A stretch of 41,919 nt of DNA from DAXETY01 sp051155755 (GCA_051155755.1 DAXETY010000038.1:1-41919), one strand, 5' to 3'; positions 32,233-41,206 are shown, counted from the first letter of the stretch. The notes: generated from the letters alone by a model not told the origin. Translations and numbers: made by a program.

Positions 32233-34044
32233 TCAAAATTTCCAGTAAACGGGTATGACGACGACCACCACTACCAGCCACCACAGGCCGATGGGCAGGC
32301 CGTATTTCCAGTAGTCGCTGAACTTGTAGCCGCCGGGGCCGACCACCATCAGGTTCACGGGGGTCGCCCCCGGCGTGAGCAGTGCGCCGTGCGCGGCGAC
32401 GGTGACGCCGAGGATAAGCGGCATCGATGAGACGCCCATCTCGGGGCCGGTCGCCGCCGCGATCGGCAGCATGACCAGCGCCGCAGCGGTGTTGCTCATG
32501 ACCTGGGTCAGGGCGAAGGTGACCAGGAAGAGGCCCGCCAGGATGGCACGCGGTCCGAACTCACCGATAAAGAGAATCAGGTTGTCGGCGATCGATTCGG
32601 CCGCACCGGTCTGTCTCATGGCGGTGGCCAGCGACATCATGCCGCCCACCAGGATGCAGGTGTTCCATTCGATGCTCTTGTAAACCTGGGGCAACGTGAG
32701 CACGCGCAGGAGCACCAGGGCCACCGCGCAGATCACCGCGGAGAGCGCCGCCGGAAACCAGTTGCCGGCCAGCAGGACGGTCAGCGCGATCAGCACGGCG
32801 AGCGCTTCCCAGGCGCGGTACCCGAGCGGTATGGTCTGCCGGCGCACCACTTCGGGCGAGTCGACCACCATCAACTGCGGGTCGGCAAGGTGCCTGTCGA
32901 GGGCTTGCCAGGTCCCCTGCATGAGCAGGTGATCGCCGGCCTCCAGCTGGGTGGGCGCGGGCCCCAGGTCTTTGCCGCCGCGGTGCACCGCCAGCACCAT
33001 CAGGTCGCCGTTGCGCGTCGACATGCCGGGAAACGCCGTCTGGCCGATCATCTCCGAACGGGGCGGGATCAACACTTCGGCCAGCCCCGAGCGCTTGTTG
33101 AACAGGGTATCGGCAACCGGTCCCGAATCCTCCGCGGGGCAAAGCGCCAGATGCATGTCGGTGGCAAACCGCGCCAGGGACTCTTTCTCGCCGCGCACCC
33201 GGATCAGATCGCCTTCGGCAATGGTCGGGCGTTTCAGCGCCCGGCCGCTTTCGCCTTCCTGGATCGCCACCAGGCTCAAGCCCGGATAATCCTGCAGTTC
33301 GACCGCCTCGCGCGGCCGGCCGACATAGGGCGAAGCGGCCCGCACCCGCAGGGCGTGCAATCCGTCCTCGATTCGGTACTGTTCGACCAGGGTCCGGGCG
33401 TGCGCGCTGAAATTGGCCGGCAGCGACGCTCCGTTGCGGTGGGGCAGCAGAAAGCGCTGGGTGACCAGCATGATGATCACCGATCCGATGAACATCGGCA
33501 CACCGGCCACCGCGAACTCGAAAAACCCGATCCCGCCGTAGCCGGCATCCATGGCCGTATTGCTGGCGATCACGTTCAGCGGCGCGCCGAGCAGGGTCAG
33601 CATGGCCGCGCTGTGGGCGGCAAAGCACAGGGGCAGGAGCAGCTGCGACGTCGGCTGGCCGAGCCGGAGCGCCACGATGATTACCACCGGATGCAGAACC
33701 GCTACGGTTTCGTTCACACTGATGGTGGCGGTCGCCAGCGCCGAAAGGAACATGAGCAGCAAGAAGGCCTTTTTCGGGCTTCCGGCCGATTTTTCCACCA
33801 ATACCTGGCCGGCCCAGGTCGTAACCCCGGAAGCTTCGAGCCCTGCGCCCACCACAAACAGACCCGCGATCAGGATTACGGTCGGATCGCCTAAACCGGC
33901 GAGCACGTCCGCGCCGGTAAGGACCCCGGTGAAAAACAGTGTCAGCGACACCCCGACGCCGACGATGACGGGTGGAAGCTTGTTCCAGATTAAAAATACC
34001 AGTGCGCCGATGGTGACCGTAAAAACGATGGTTGCGTCACTCAT
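32233..34044 (-). CDS. SLC13/DASS family transporter with RCK_C domains, copy B
   Basis: A 603-residue paralogue of copy A with the same length, no gaps and most residues identical, so a tandem duplication. The RCK_C region is nearly unchanged. Several otherwise conserved transport residues differ: G112E and L118H in the first NxT/P motif (NETVAVLHP), P to S in GGMMSLATAM, N552H and V559G in the last motif (AHGALLTPGATPVN). Conversely it has ASNT where copy A has ARNT. This suggests altered substrate or relaxed constraint while the frame stays intact. The start at 34044 has only a modest ribosome-binding site (AAAAGG). It lies 197 bp after the outer-membrane channel gene. Confidence 0.86.
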   Translation of the reverse strand: MSDATIVFTVTIGALVFLIWNKLPPVIVGVGVSLTLFFTGVLTGADVLAGLGDPTVILIAGLFVVGAGLEASGVTTWAGQVLVEKSAGSPKKAFLLLMFLSALATATISVNETVAVLHPVVIIVALRLGQPTSQLLLPLCFAAHSAAMLTLLGAPLNVIASNTAMDAGYGGIGFFEFAVAGVPMFIGSVIIMLVTQRFLLPHRNGASLPANFSAHARTLVEQYRIEDGLHALRVRAASPYVGRPREAVELQDYPGLSLVAIQEGESGRALKRPTIAEGDLIRVRGEKESLARFATDMHLALCPAEDSGPVADTLFNKRSGLAEVLIPPRSEMIGQTAFPGMSTRNGDLMVLAVHRGGKDLGPAPTQLEAGDHLLMQGTWQALDRHLADPQLMVVDSPEVVRRQTIPLGYRAWEALAVLIALTVLLAGNWFPAALSAVICAVALVLLRVLTLPQVYKSIEWNTCILVGGMMSLATAMRQTGAAESIADNLILFIGEFGPRAILAGLFLVTFALTQVMSNTAAALVMLPIAAATGPEMGVSSMPLILGVTVAAHGALLTPGATPVNLMVVGPGGYKFSDYWKYGLPIGLWWLVVVVVVIPVYWKF

Positions 34045-34161
34045 GGAAATGATACGCTTACCTTTTCAGCATGCGGATGCCGGCGGAGTCAGACAGGATC
34101 GCGACCAAGGGGAACATCCGTTTGAAAAAGGCGAATGGGGCATTCGATGCGGTTTTCCACC

Positions 34162-34179
34162 CCGAGCCGCCTGGCTCGG
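34162..34179 (-). other. hairpin between the efflux channel gene and SLC13 copy B
   Basis: A perfect seven-base stem (CCGAGCC / GGCTCGG) with a four-base loop, without a U-tract. The 197-bp gap also holds the end of a short open frame described under findings, but no gene I can support. Confidence 0.35.
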
Positions 34180-34241
34180 ACCCCCGTCGCCGTTCGTCGC
34201 CTTCCTCGAGCTTACCGCCTGGGCTACAGGTGGTGCAGCCC

Positions 34242-35747
34242 TCACGGGGCATTGGGCCCGGACGCCATGGGTCGGATTGCGTTCACGGAAGACGTGGCGT
34301 CTTCGTTGACCTGAGGTTCATCCAGAAGCTCCGCTCCGCCCCCCAGGGCTTTGTAGAGCTGCACCAGGGTCAGGAGGCGATCGCGCTGCACCACCGCCAG
34401 GGCCAGCTTGGCGTCGAACAGCTGGCGTTCGGAATCGAGCACCGTCAGAAAGGACTCCAGTCCACCTTGGAAGCGCTTGTTGGCCAGCTCGGAATAGCGC
34501 AGGTAGCTGTCCACCAGGGCCTGTTGCTCCGTGAGAACCTGCTTGAAACGGTCATGGGCCACCAGTCCGTCGGACACTTCCCGGAAGGCCTGGCGCACGG
34601 TGAACTGGTACAGGGTCAGCGCCTGTTCCTTTTGGGCCTCGGTGGCTTTGAGGTTGAAGTAGTTGAAGCCCCCGGTAAATATCGGCAGGGTGCCGATCGG
34701 ACCGATATTCCAGAACGAGGATGTCCCGGTGAACAGTTCGGAGAGGTCCACGCTCTGGGTGCCAAGCTGGCCGGTGAGGGCGATGCGGGGGAAAAAATTG
34801 GCCCGGGCAGCGCCGATTCGGTAGTTGGCTGCCATCAGAACCGCCTCGGATTGGCGGATGTCCGGCCGCCGCTCCAGCAGGTCGGAAGGCAGGCCGGCCG
34901 GGACTTCCGGCCGCACCGCCAGTTCGCCCAGGGAACTGCCGCGCGGGATGGGCTGCGGGTTGCCGCCCAGCAGGATGCCGATCTGGTTTTCCTTCTGGGA
35001 GATCAGCCGCTCCAGGTCCGGGATCCGGGCCCCGGCGGTGTGCACCAGGGCATCCGCCTGGGCCAGCTCTTCCCCGGACACCAGGCCCTGCTGATAGCGC
35101 AGATTGACCAGGTGGCGGGAACGCTGAAAGGATGCCTTGGTGGCGCGGGAGATCTCCAGTTGGAAATCCAAGGTGCGCAGCTCGAAGTAGGCCCGCGCCA
35201 CATCGGCCACGACGGCGGACAGCACGGCCTGCTGACCCCAGCGGGAAGCGAAGAAGAGCGATTGGGCGGCGTCGCTCAGGTGCTTCAGGCGACCGAACAG
35301 ATCGATCTCCCAGAAGAGGTCGAAGTTGAACTGGGCAAACTCGTCCGGCGTATCGACGCTCGAGGGGATGGGCGGCTCTTCGGTGGCCCGGCTGATGCGC
35401 TGCCGCCGGTAGATGCCGGTGCCGTCCACCTGGGGCATCAGGAAGGATCGGCTTACGCCGGCCTGGGCCCGCGCTGCGGTCACCCGGTACATGGCCAGGC
35501 GCACGTCAAAATTCTGCGTCAGGGCGGTGCCGATCAGCTCCTGCAGCACGGGGTCGTCGAACATTTCCCACCACGATAGGTCGGCCAGGGAGGCGAGCTC
35601 GGGTTGGGGTTGCCCGTCGAACGACTGGAACCGAAAATTGTCCGGCACTTCCCCCGGGGTGCGCTCATAATTGGGCGCGAGGCAACCGCTCAAAATCCAG
35701 GCACCGATCAGTAAGAAACCAAACCGTATCACCATAGCCTCCTTCAT
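34242..35747 (-). CDS. outer-membrane channel lipoprotein of an RND efflux system (OprM/NodT type)
   Basis: The trimeric outer-membrane exit duct of the pump. The start at 35747 overlaps the RND pump stop codon (ATGA), giving 501 residues; a second ATG four codons on sits too close to its GGAGG. It has a lipoprotein signal with acylated Cys22 (ILSGC) and two repeats of the outer-membrane efflux (TolC-like) domain (about 60-260 and 275-460). Typical motifs are DLFWEIDLFGRLKH, AYFELRTLDFQLEI, RPDIRQSEAVLMAANYRIGAARANFFPRI and RFQGGLESFLTVLDSERQLFDA. Open sequence upstream of 35747 shadows the pump gene. Confidence 0.94.
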   Translation of the reverse strand: MKEAMVIRFGFLLIGAWILSGCLAPNYERTPGEVPDNFRFQSFDGQPQPELASLADLSWWEMFDDPVLQELIGTALTQNFDVRLAMYRVTAARAQAGVSRSFLMPQVDGTGIYRRQRISRATEEPPIPSSVDTPDEFAQFNFDLFWEIDLFGRLKHLSDAAQSLFFASRWGQQAVLSAVVADVARAYFELRTLDFQLEISRATKASFQRSRHLVNLRYQQGLVSGEELAQADALVHTAGARIPDLERLISQKENQIGILLGGNPQPIPRGSSLGELAVRPEVPAGLPSDLLERRPDIRQSEAVLMAANYRIGAARANFFPRIALTGQLGTQSVDLSELFTGTSSFWNIGPIGTLPIFTGGFNYFNLKATEAQKEQALTLYQFTVRQAFREVSDGLVAHDRFKQVLTEQQALVDSYLRYSELANKRFQGGLESFLTVLDSERQLFDAKLALAVVQRDRLLTLVQLYKALGGGAELLDEPQVNEDATSSVNAIRPMASGPNAP

Positions 35748-38700
35748 GCCTCGCCGGCCGGGGGGGATGCCGTCGCCGACAGATCGGCGGGCACCTGCGG
35801 CCGCCTCTTGACCTTTTCCACCAGGGATTGAATGGCGAAATAGAGCACCGGAATGAAGAGCAGGCTCAGGACCACCGCGGTGGCCATACCGGTGACGACG
35901 GCGGTGCCCACCGACTGGCGGGCCGCAGCGCCGGCGCCGGAAGACAGCATCAGGGGCATCAACCCGAAAACCTCCGCCAGCGCGGTCATCAGGACGGCCC
36001 GAAAACGCAGCCGGGCCCCTTCGGTGGCGGCATCGAAGGTCGTATAGCCTTCCAGGTCCCGCTTGTTTTTGGCGAACTCCACGATCATGATGGAAAGCTT
36101 GGCGTTGAGACCGATCAGCATCACTATGCCCACCTGTACGTACACATCGTTGGCCAGCCCCCGGAACCAGATCCCGAGAAGCGCTCCAAATACGGCGATG
36201 GGCAGGCCCAGCAACACCCCGATGGGGATGGCCCAGCTTTCGTAAAGCGCCGCCAGCACCAGGAAGACGAAGAGCACCGAGAACGCGAAAATGTAGACCG
36301 CCTGGCCGCCGGCGATCTTCTCCTGAAAAGCCAGACCCGTCCATTCGAAGCCAAACCCGCTCGGCAGATCCTCGGAAATCCGTTCCATGGCGGCAATGGC
36401 CTGTCCGGAACTGAATCCGGGAGCAGGCTGCCCGGAGAGCTCGGCCGCGCGAAACATGTTGTAGCGGGTGATGTGGGTGGGTCCGCTCTGGGGGTTTATC
36501 GTCACCAGCGTGCTCAGCGGGACCATCTCCCCGGTCCCATTGCGGACGTAAATGTCGCCGATGGCCTCCGGTGTCTGGCGGAATTCGGGCTTGGCCTGGA
36601 CCATCACCCGGAACACCCGCCCGAATAGGTTGAAGTCGTTGATCATGAACCCGCCGAGGTAAAGCTGCAGACCGTCGAGTACGTTCCGTAAGGGGATGCC
36701 GAGAATCTGAACCTTCTCCCGGTCGATATCGAGCCGCACCTGCGGCACGTTCACCTGGAAGGTGTTGAAAAGCACGGCGATCGCAGGCTCCTCGGCGCTG
36801 GCGGCCACCACCTGCCGGGCCGTCTGGAAAAGCTCCTCGGGAGTGTGATCGGCCCGATCCTGGAGCATGTACTGAAATCCGCTGACATTGCCCATGCCGG
36901 GGATGGAGGGCAGCGAGTAGACAAAGGCCAGCGCCTCCGGATAACCGGCAAACTCCTGCCGCAGGCGCTGCATGATGCCACGCAGGCCGGTCTCCGGGGT
37001 GGTGCGTTTTTCCCACGGTTCCAGGGTCATGACGAGGGTGGCCGCGTCGGAGCTGAAGGAGCTGGTCATCAGGTTGAAGCCGCCCCAGCCCAGCACCGTC
37101 TGGATACCCGGCACTTCGGCGGCGAAGCGCTCCGCTTCCCTCAGCACCGCTTCGGTGCGTTCCAGGGTGGCTCCCGGCGGCAGGTTGAAGGTGGTGAAGA
37201 CCACGCCCTGGTCTTCGTCGGGCACCAAGCCCCCCGGCAGGGTCTGCAGCAGGTGGCCGGCCCCGAAGTAAACCCCCGCCAACAGCACCAGGGCCACGAT
37301 CAGGCGCCGCATCAGGAATTGAATCCCTTTGAGGTAGCCGCCGGCGGTGGCGTCATACAGCCGGTTGAACCCGTTGTTGAAGGCATTGAGAAGCCCGGTC
37401 TTCTTCTTGGGGCGCAGGATTTTGACGCACAGGGCCGGGGTCAGGGTCAGGGAGACCAGGATCGAGAGCAGGGCCGCGAAGCACAGGGTGAGTGCGAACT
37501 GGCGGTAGAGCTGACCGACGATTCCGCCCAGGAAAATGACCGGAACATAGACCGCCAGCAGCGCGCAGGCCACGCCGATGATGGGCCGGGTGACCTCGTC
37601 CATGGCCTTCTCGGTGGCCTCGAGCGAGCTCATTCCCTCGGCCATTTTCGCCTTGACCGCCTCTACTACCACGATGGCGTCGTCCACCACCGAGCCGATG
37701 GCAAGGACCAGGCCGAAGAGCGAGAGGGTGTTGATCGAGAACCCCAGGCCCATAAAGGCGGCGAAGGTGCCGATCATGGGGATGGGCACCACCAGGCAGG
37801 GGATCAGGGTGGCGCGGAAGTTTCCCAAAAAGACAAAGACCACCAGCATGACAAGACCCAGGGCCTTGAACAGGGTGAAGACCACTTCCTGGAGCGCAAC
37901 CCGGACGAAGAGGGTGTTGTCGTAGGAGACTTCATATTCCAGACCCGGTGGAAAGCTCTGGCTGGCCTCTTCCATGAACGACCGGATCTTGTCGGCCACA
38001 TCCAGGGCGTTGGCTCCCGGGAGCTGGTAGATTACCAGGGTGGTCGCCGGCTGGCCGGCGCGCCGGGAAAACGACGTGTAGCTGCGGGCGCCCAGCTCGG
38101 TGCTTGCCACGTCGCGCACCCGCAGGATCGAGCCGTCGGGGCGGGTGCGGATGATGATGTCGCCGAATTCCTCCGCCTCGGTCAAACGCCCCCGCACTTC
38201 CACGCTTTCCTGCCGGCTCAGCCCGGGGACGGCGGGCGGCTGACCCACCTGACCGGAGGGGGCCTGGATGTTCTGGTCCTGCACCGCTTTGGCAACATCC
38301 CGGGCGGTCAGTCCCAGGCTCGCCAGCTTGTCGGGCCGCACCCATAGACGCATGGCGTACTCGCGCTCGCCCACGATGGCGATGTCTCCGACGCCCTCGA
38401 TACGAGCGATTTGGTCGTAGAGGTTCAGCGAGGCGAAGTTGCTGAGAAAAAGGTCGTCGTAGGCTCCTTCCGGCGAAAAGAGGGAAAGTACGATCAGCAT
38501 GTCCGGGGAGGCTTTCCGGACCTGTATACCGAAGTTCAGGACTTCGGGCGGCAGGGCGCGGTCGGCCCGGTTGACGCGGTTTTGCACGTCGACCTGGGCG
38601 ATGTCGATGTCGGTTCCCACCGCGAAGGTGCAGACCAGGCGGTAGCGTCCGTCACTGGTGCTGCTCGAGGACATGTAGAGCATGTTTTCCGCCCCGTTGA

Positions 38701-38911
38701 CTTCCTGCTCGATGGGGATGGCCACGTTCTCCTCGACCACGCGCGCGCTGGCGCCCACGAAGAACGTCTCCACGGTGACCGTGGGTGGGCTGATGGGCGG
38801 GAACTGGGACGTGGGCAGTGCGAGGATCGAAAGCCCGCCGGCGATCAGAATGATCACTCCGATGACGATGGCAAAAACGGGGTGATAAATGAAGTATTTG
38901 ACCATGACCAT
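35744..38911 (-). CDS. RND multidrug efflux transporter permease (HAE1, AcrB/MexB type)
   Basis: The inner-membrane proton-driven pump. Of 1055 residues, the first helix (about 11-30) is followed by the porter domain, the helix 4 proton-relay pair Asp410-Asp411 in GSVVDDAIVVVE, and a late lysine in LNAKLSIMIVEFAKNKRDLEGY. These are the AcrB relay positions, so hydrophobic and amphiphilic export is expected rather than metal export. Layout and length are normal. The ATG overlaps the membrane-fusion gene stop by four bases and its own stop overlaps the channel gene, so the three pump genes are translated as one block. Substrates cannot be predicted. Confidence 0.96.
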   Translation of the reverse strand: MVMVKYFIYHPVFAIVIGVIILIAGGLSILALPTSQFPPISPPTVTVETFFVGASARVVEENVAIPIEQEVNGAENMLYMSSSSTSDGRYRLVCTFAVGTDIDIAQVDVQNRVNRADRALPPEVLNFGIQVRKASPDMLIVLSLFSPEGAYDDLFLSNFASLNLYDQIARIEGVGDIAIVGEREYAMRLWVRPDKLASLGLTARDVAKAVQDQNIQAPSGQVGQPPAVPGLSRQESVEVRGRLTEAEEFGDIIIRTRPDGSILRVRDVASTELGARSYTSFSRRAGQPATTLVIYQLPGANALDVADKIRSFMEEASQSFPPGLEYEVSYDNTLFVRVALQEVVFTLFKALGLVMLVVFVFLGNFRATLIPCLVVPIPMIGTFAAFMGLGFSINTLSLFGLVLAIGSVVDDAIVVVEAVKAKMAEGMSSLEATEKAMDEVTRPIIGVACALLAVYVPVIFLGGIVGQLYRQFALTLCFAALLSILVSLTLTPALCVKILRPKKKTGLLNAFNNGFNRLYDATAGGYLKGIQFLMRRLIVALVLLAGVYFGAGHLLQTLPGGLVPDEDQGVVFTTFNLPPGATLERTEAVLREAERFAAEVPGIQTVLGWGGFNLMTSSFSSDAATLVMTLEPWEKRTTPETGLRGIMQRLRQEFAGYPEALAFVYSLPSIPGMGNVSGFQYMLQDRADHTPEELFQTARQVVAASAEEPAIAVLFNTFQVNVPQVRLDIDREKVQILGIPLRNVLDGLQLYLGGFMINDFNLFGRVFRVMVQAKPEFRQTPEAIGDIYVRNGTGEMVPLSTLVTINPQSGPTHITRYNMFRAAELSGQPAPGFSSGQAIAAMERISEDLPSGFGFEWTGLAFQEKIAGGQAVYIFAFSVLFVFLVLAALYESWAIPIGVLLGLPIAVFGALLGIWFRGLANDVYVQVGIVMLIGLNAKLSIMIVEFAKNKRDLEGYTTFDAATEGARLRFRAVLMTALAEVFGLMPLMLSSGAGAAARQSVGTAVVTGMATAVVLSLLFIPVLYFAIQSLVEKVKRRPQVPADLSATASPPAGEA

Positions 38912-40089
38912 CAGCCCCCGATTGCCTGCGGTTGGATGAGCTTCTCACGCGGACGCACCTTACGCCCCGGGATGGCTTTCTGCAGCCCTTCCACCACCAC
39001 CATTTGACCGGCTTCGAGTCCTTGCGAAACGATGAAAAAGTCCTTGAAGCGCTCCCCCAGGGTTACGACGCGCAGGGCGACGCTGTCGTCTTCGCCGACC
39101 ACCAGCACGCTGCTGACACTCTGGATGACCTGCACCGATTGCTGAGGCACGAGCAGGGCGTCGGGCTGGGACTCGACCATCACCCGGACGCGGCCGAAGA
39201 GCCCGGGCCGCAGCACCCGATCGGGATTGGGAAAGCTGACGTATACGTTCAGCGTGCCGGTGGTGAGCTCTAAGGCCCGGTCCAGGAAGCTGAGACTCCC
39301 CGGGTGCGGATAGACAGTGCCGTCGGCCAAGACCAATTCGAACGGTGCGGCGTTTTCCCGCGGCAGAAACGGATTGTCATCGCGGTGTTGTTGAACCAGG
39401 CGCAGGTAGTCTGTCTCGCTGATGCTGAAGACCGTTCGCATGGGGTCCCAGGAGGAAATCGTGGTCAGCAGCGTCTGGTCGCGGGATACGATGTTCCCGG
39501 CGGTGACTTCCTGTTTGCCGACGATGCCACTGATGGGGGCGCGAATCTCGCTGAATTTCAGATTCAGCTCGGCAATGGCGATCGCGGCCCTGGCTTTCTC
39601 GGTCGCGGCCTGGCTGATTTCCACCGCCGATTCGGAGTCATCCAGGTCCACCTCGGGGGCGGCCGATTGGGCCACCAGCGGCTGGAGGCGGGTTACGTCC
39701 CTGCGGGCCTTGTTGAGTGCGGCCTGGGCCTGGGCGAGGCTGCCGCGCGCCTCCTGCAGCGCCGCCTTGAAGGGCCGCTGATCGATTACGAACATCAGTT
39801 GCCCGGTTTCGACCTTGCTGCCTTCCTCGAAGAGGACCTTGTCCAGGTATCCGTTCACCCGGGAGCGCATCACCACGGTTTCGCGCGCTTCGGTGCGCGC
39901 CACGTATTCGCGATAGATCGGAACGGTGGTCTGGACAACGGGAGACACCACCACATCCGGCGGCTGCGGGGGCGGCGGGGGCGGTCCCGGATCCTGCCGG
40001 CTGCAGGCTGCGGTGAAGATCAGGAAAATTCCGACGACGGCCGCAAGGAGCGTCGGGAACCTCCCCGTGGTAAGGCAAATCTTGCGCAT
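38911..40089 (-). CDS. RND efflux periplasmic adaptor lipoprotein (AcrA/MexA type)
   Basis: The membrane-fusion subunit linking pump and channel. A lipoprotein signal ends at Cys29 (FTAAC), followed by a proline-rich linker (PGPPPPPPQPP). The mature protein has the barrel-sandwich halves (YVARTEARETVVMRSRVNGYLDKVLFEEGSKVETGQ and FSEIRAPISGIVGKQEVTAGNIV) on either side of an alpha hairpin (about 110-175), then the beta-barrel and C-terminal domains. The length of 392 residues is usual. The ATG at 40089 has GGAAAG upstream. It follows the DUF1269 gene by 126 bp. Confidence 0.94.
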   Translation of the reverse strand: MRKICLTTGRFPTLLAAVVGIFLIFTAACSRQDPGPPPPPPQPPDVVVSPVVQTTVPIYREYVARTEARETVVMRSRVNGYLDKVLFEEGSKVETGQLMFVIDQRPFKAALQEARGSLAQAQAALNKARRDVTRLQPLVAQSAAPEVDLDDSESAVEISQAATEKARAAIAIAELNLKFSEIRAPISGIVGKQEVTAGNIVSRDQTLLTTISSWDPMRTVFSISETDYLRLVQQHRDDNPFLPRENAAPFELVLADGTVYPHPGSLSFLDRALELTTGTLNVYVSFPNPDRVLRPGLFGRVRVMVESQPDALLVPQQSVQVIQSVSSVLVVGEDDSVALRVVTLGERFKDFFIVSQGLEAGQMVVVEGLQKAIPGRKVRPREKLIQPQAIGG

Positions 40090-40165
40090 GGCGTTCTTTC
40101 CTTAAATTGCTGGCGGTTCTGACGCCCGAACATGTCTTGGTTCTTGGAAAGCCGGACAAGGGTTT

Positions 40166-40203
40166 CCGGCATGGCGGTACGTCTTTCTGACCGCCATCGC
40201 CGG
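40166..40203 (-). other. hairpin between the DUF1269 and efflux adaptor genes
   Basis: CCGGCATGGCGGT pairs with ACCGCCAT(C)GCCGG around an 11-base loop: thirteen pairs with one bulge, beginning 13 bases after the DUF1269 stop codon. No U-tract follows. It could stabilise the upstream gene's message and set a step-down in expression before the pump genes. Confidence 0.5.
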
Positions 40204-40215
40204 TGTGTGCTCTGC

Positions 40216-40698
40216 CTATGATTCGAGGAGCTGCCGCAACCGCTTCTCGTTGTCGATGGAAAGGGAAGTCTTCAGCACTTTGCCTTTGAAACTTTTCAGG
40301 CGTTCGAGCACCTTGTCCTCGGTGGCGTGCCGAAAGAGCACGAACAGGGCCGACGTGCCGGGCGTGAAGTCTTTGCTGAATTCCTTCATGAACTTGTCGT
40401 CGATGCCGATGTCCGACAGCTTGCCGCTCAGCGCCCCGGCCCCGGCGCCTGCGACGGCGCCCAGCAGGGGGTTGAGAAAGATCAGGCCGATGAGCATGCC
40501 CCAGAAACTGCCGCTTACCGCTCCGGTCAGAGTCAGGTTGACGGCCTGGTGCAGCTTGACCTTGCCCTTTTGCCCCTTGGTGACAACGACAACGTCTTTC
40601 ATGTCGATCAGATACTCTTTCTGCATTTTGGCCAATTCCGCCCGCATGGCAAAAGCGGTGTGCTCGTCGGGAAATTCGATCGCTACCAATTGAGACAT
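40216..40698 (-). CDS. DUF1269 family membrane protein
   Basis: A 160-residue protein of the DUF1269 family, whose function is not established. It opens with LVAIEFPDEHTAFAMRAEL, followed by MKDVVVVTKGQKGKVKLHQAVNLT, a glycine-rich hydrophobic stretch (about 58-92; SFWGMLIGLIFLNPLLGAVAGAGAGAL) typical of glycine-zipper membrane insertion, and a C-terminal ferredoxin-like part. It has a near-ideal AAGGAGG ribosome-binding site, suggesting strong expression. It is the first gene after sigma-54 element E2 and leads into the efflux pump operon. A role in envelope or stress response is a guess from context. Confidence 0.86.
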   Translation of the reverse strand: MSQLVAIEFPDEHTAFAMRAELAKMQKEYLIDMKDVVVVTKGQKGKVKLHQAVNLTLTGAVSGSFWGMLIGLIFLNPLLGAVAGAGAGALSGKLSDIGIDDKFMKEFSKDFTPGTSALFVLFRHATEDKVLERLKSFKGKVLKTSLSIDNEKRLRQLLES

Positions 40699-40907
40699 GA
40701 GATCCTCCTTCGTTGTATGGAATGTTGTTTGGGACGGCGCTAATAATGCACATCATTTACGCATACTGACCGTGAAGTGCAGGTCCGCGCCGGCATTCAA
40801 CCGTACATGCCGCGAAGTGACACACGCGAACCTTCCGATCAACCTGATTCACAGAACGGAACCAAGCGGCTGCGGTGGATGGCATGTCGCTTTGCGGGGC
40901 AAGAGGA

Positions 40908-40923
40908 TTCAGGATTTGTGCCA
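40908..40923 (-). promoter_or_regulatory. sigma-54 promoter of element E2
   Basis: On the minus strand TGGCACAAATCCTGAA: a perfect -24 box as in E1, but a weaker -12 box (CTGAA) in which the invariant C is A. The 17-nt block at 40910-40926 is identical to that in E1. It points towards the DUF1269 gene, about 200 nt away. Confidence 0.55.
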
Positions 40924-40950
40924 AGAAGCCCGGCAAAATGATTATATACA

Positions 40951-40963
40951 TAATATATTGATA
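40951..40963 (-). promoter_or_regulatory. IHF-type site in element E2
   Basis: On the minus strand TATCAA-TATA-TTA is an exact WATCAANNNNTTR match, 41 bp from the start of the 17-nt promoter block, exactly as in E1, although the surrounding AT-rich sequence differs. Confidence 0.6.
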
Positions 40964-41039
40964 TTATATAACATACTATTATTAAGGGAATGGCGTCCGT
41001 GGAAACGGGCGGGTATTTTTTCCGTGAGATGTAAAGAAA

Positions 41040-41065
41040 GCGTGAAATATCGCGAAAATTCTCGC
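41040..41065 (-). promoter_or_regulatory. upstream activator dyad of element E2
   Basis: A 26-bp block agreeing with the E1 block at 23 positions and lying the same 130 bp from the start of the promoter block. It includes the near-perfect palindrome GCGAAAATTCTCGC. The rest of the 40699-41310 gap contains the leader of the DUF1269 gene, the minus-strand terminator at 41207 and no gene I can support. Confidence 0.6.
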
Positions 41066-41206
41066 CCGCCTTTTCCGTTCGGGTTCGATCCGGGAAAATG
41101 CATATCCTCAAATTCGATCTTAGCCGTCCAAGATCAAAATCTGCGAACCCGTGTAGTTGTCCTGCAGTCCCAAAGAATCCGCTTTACTTGCGATTCGGGC
41201 GATGCT

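Noticed and set aside
34058..34252. 64-codon minus-strand ORF between the efflux channel and SLC13 copy B
   Set aside because: No ribosome-binding site, a start inside the channel gene, and only the last 20 or so residues look protein-like; kept as a possible relic under findings.
35748..37016. Upstream extension of the outer-membrane channel frame
   Set aside because: It shadows the RND pump gene; the lipoprotein signal at 35747 fixes the start.
36845..38347. 500-codon plus-strand ORF opposite the RND pump gene
   Set aside because: Antisense to a clear AcrB-type gene; the product is low-complexity and rich in Gly, His and Gln.
40757..40951. 64-codon minus-strand ORF in element E2, similar in part to the frame at 31649-32053
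   Set aside because: The resemblance follows from the shared promoter DNA, and the frame starts within the AT-rich IHF region without a ribosome-binding site.
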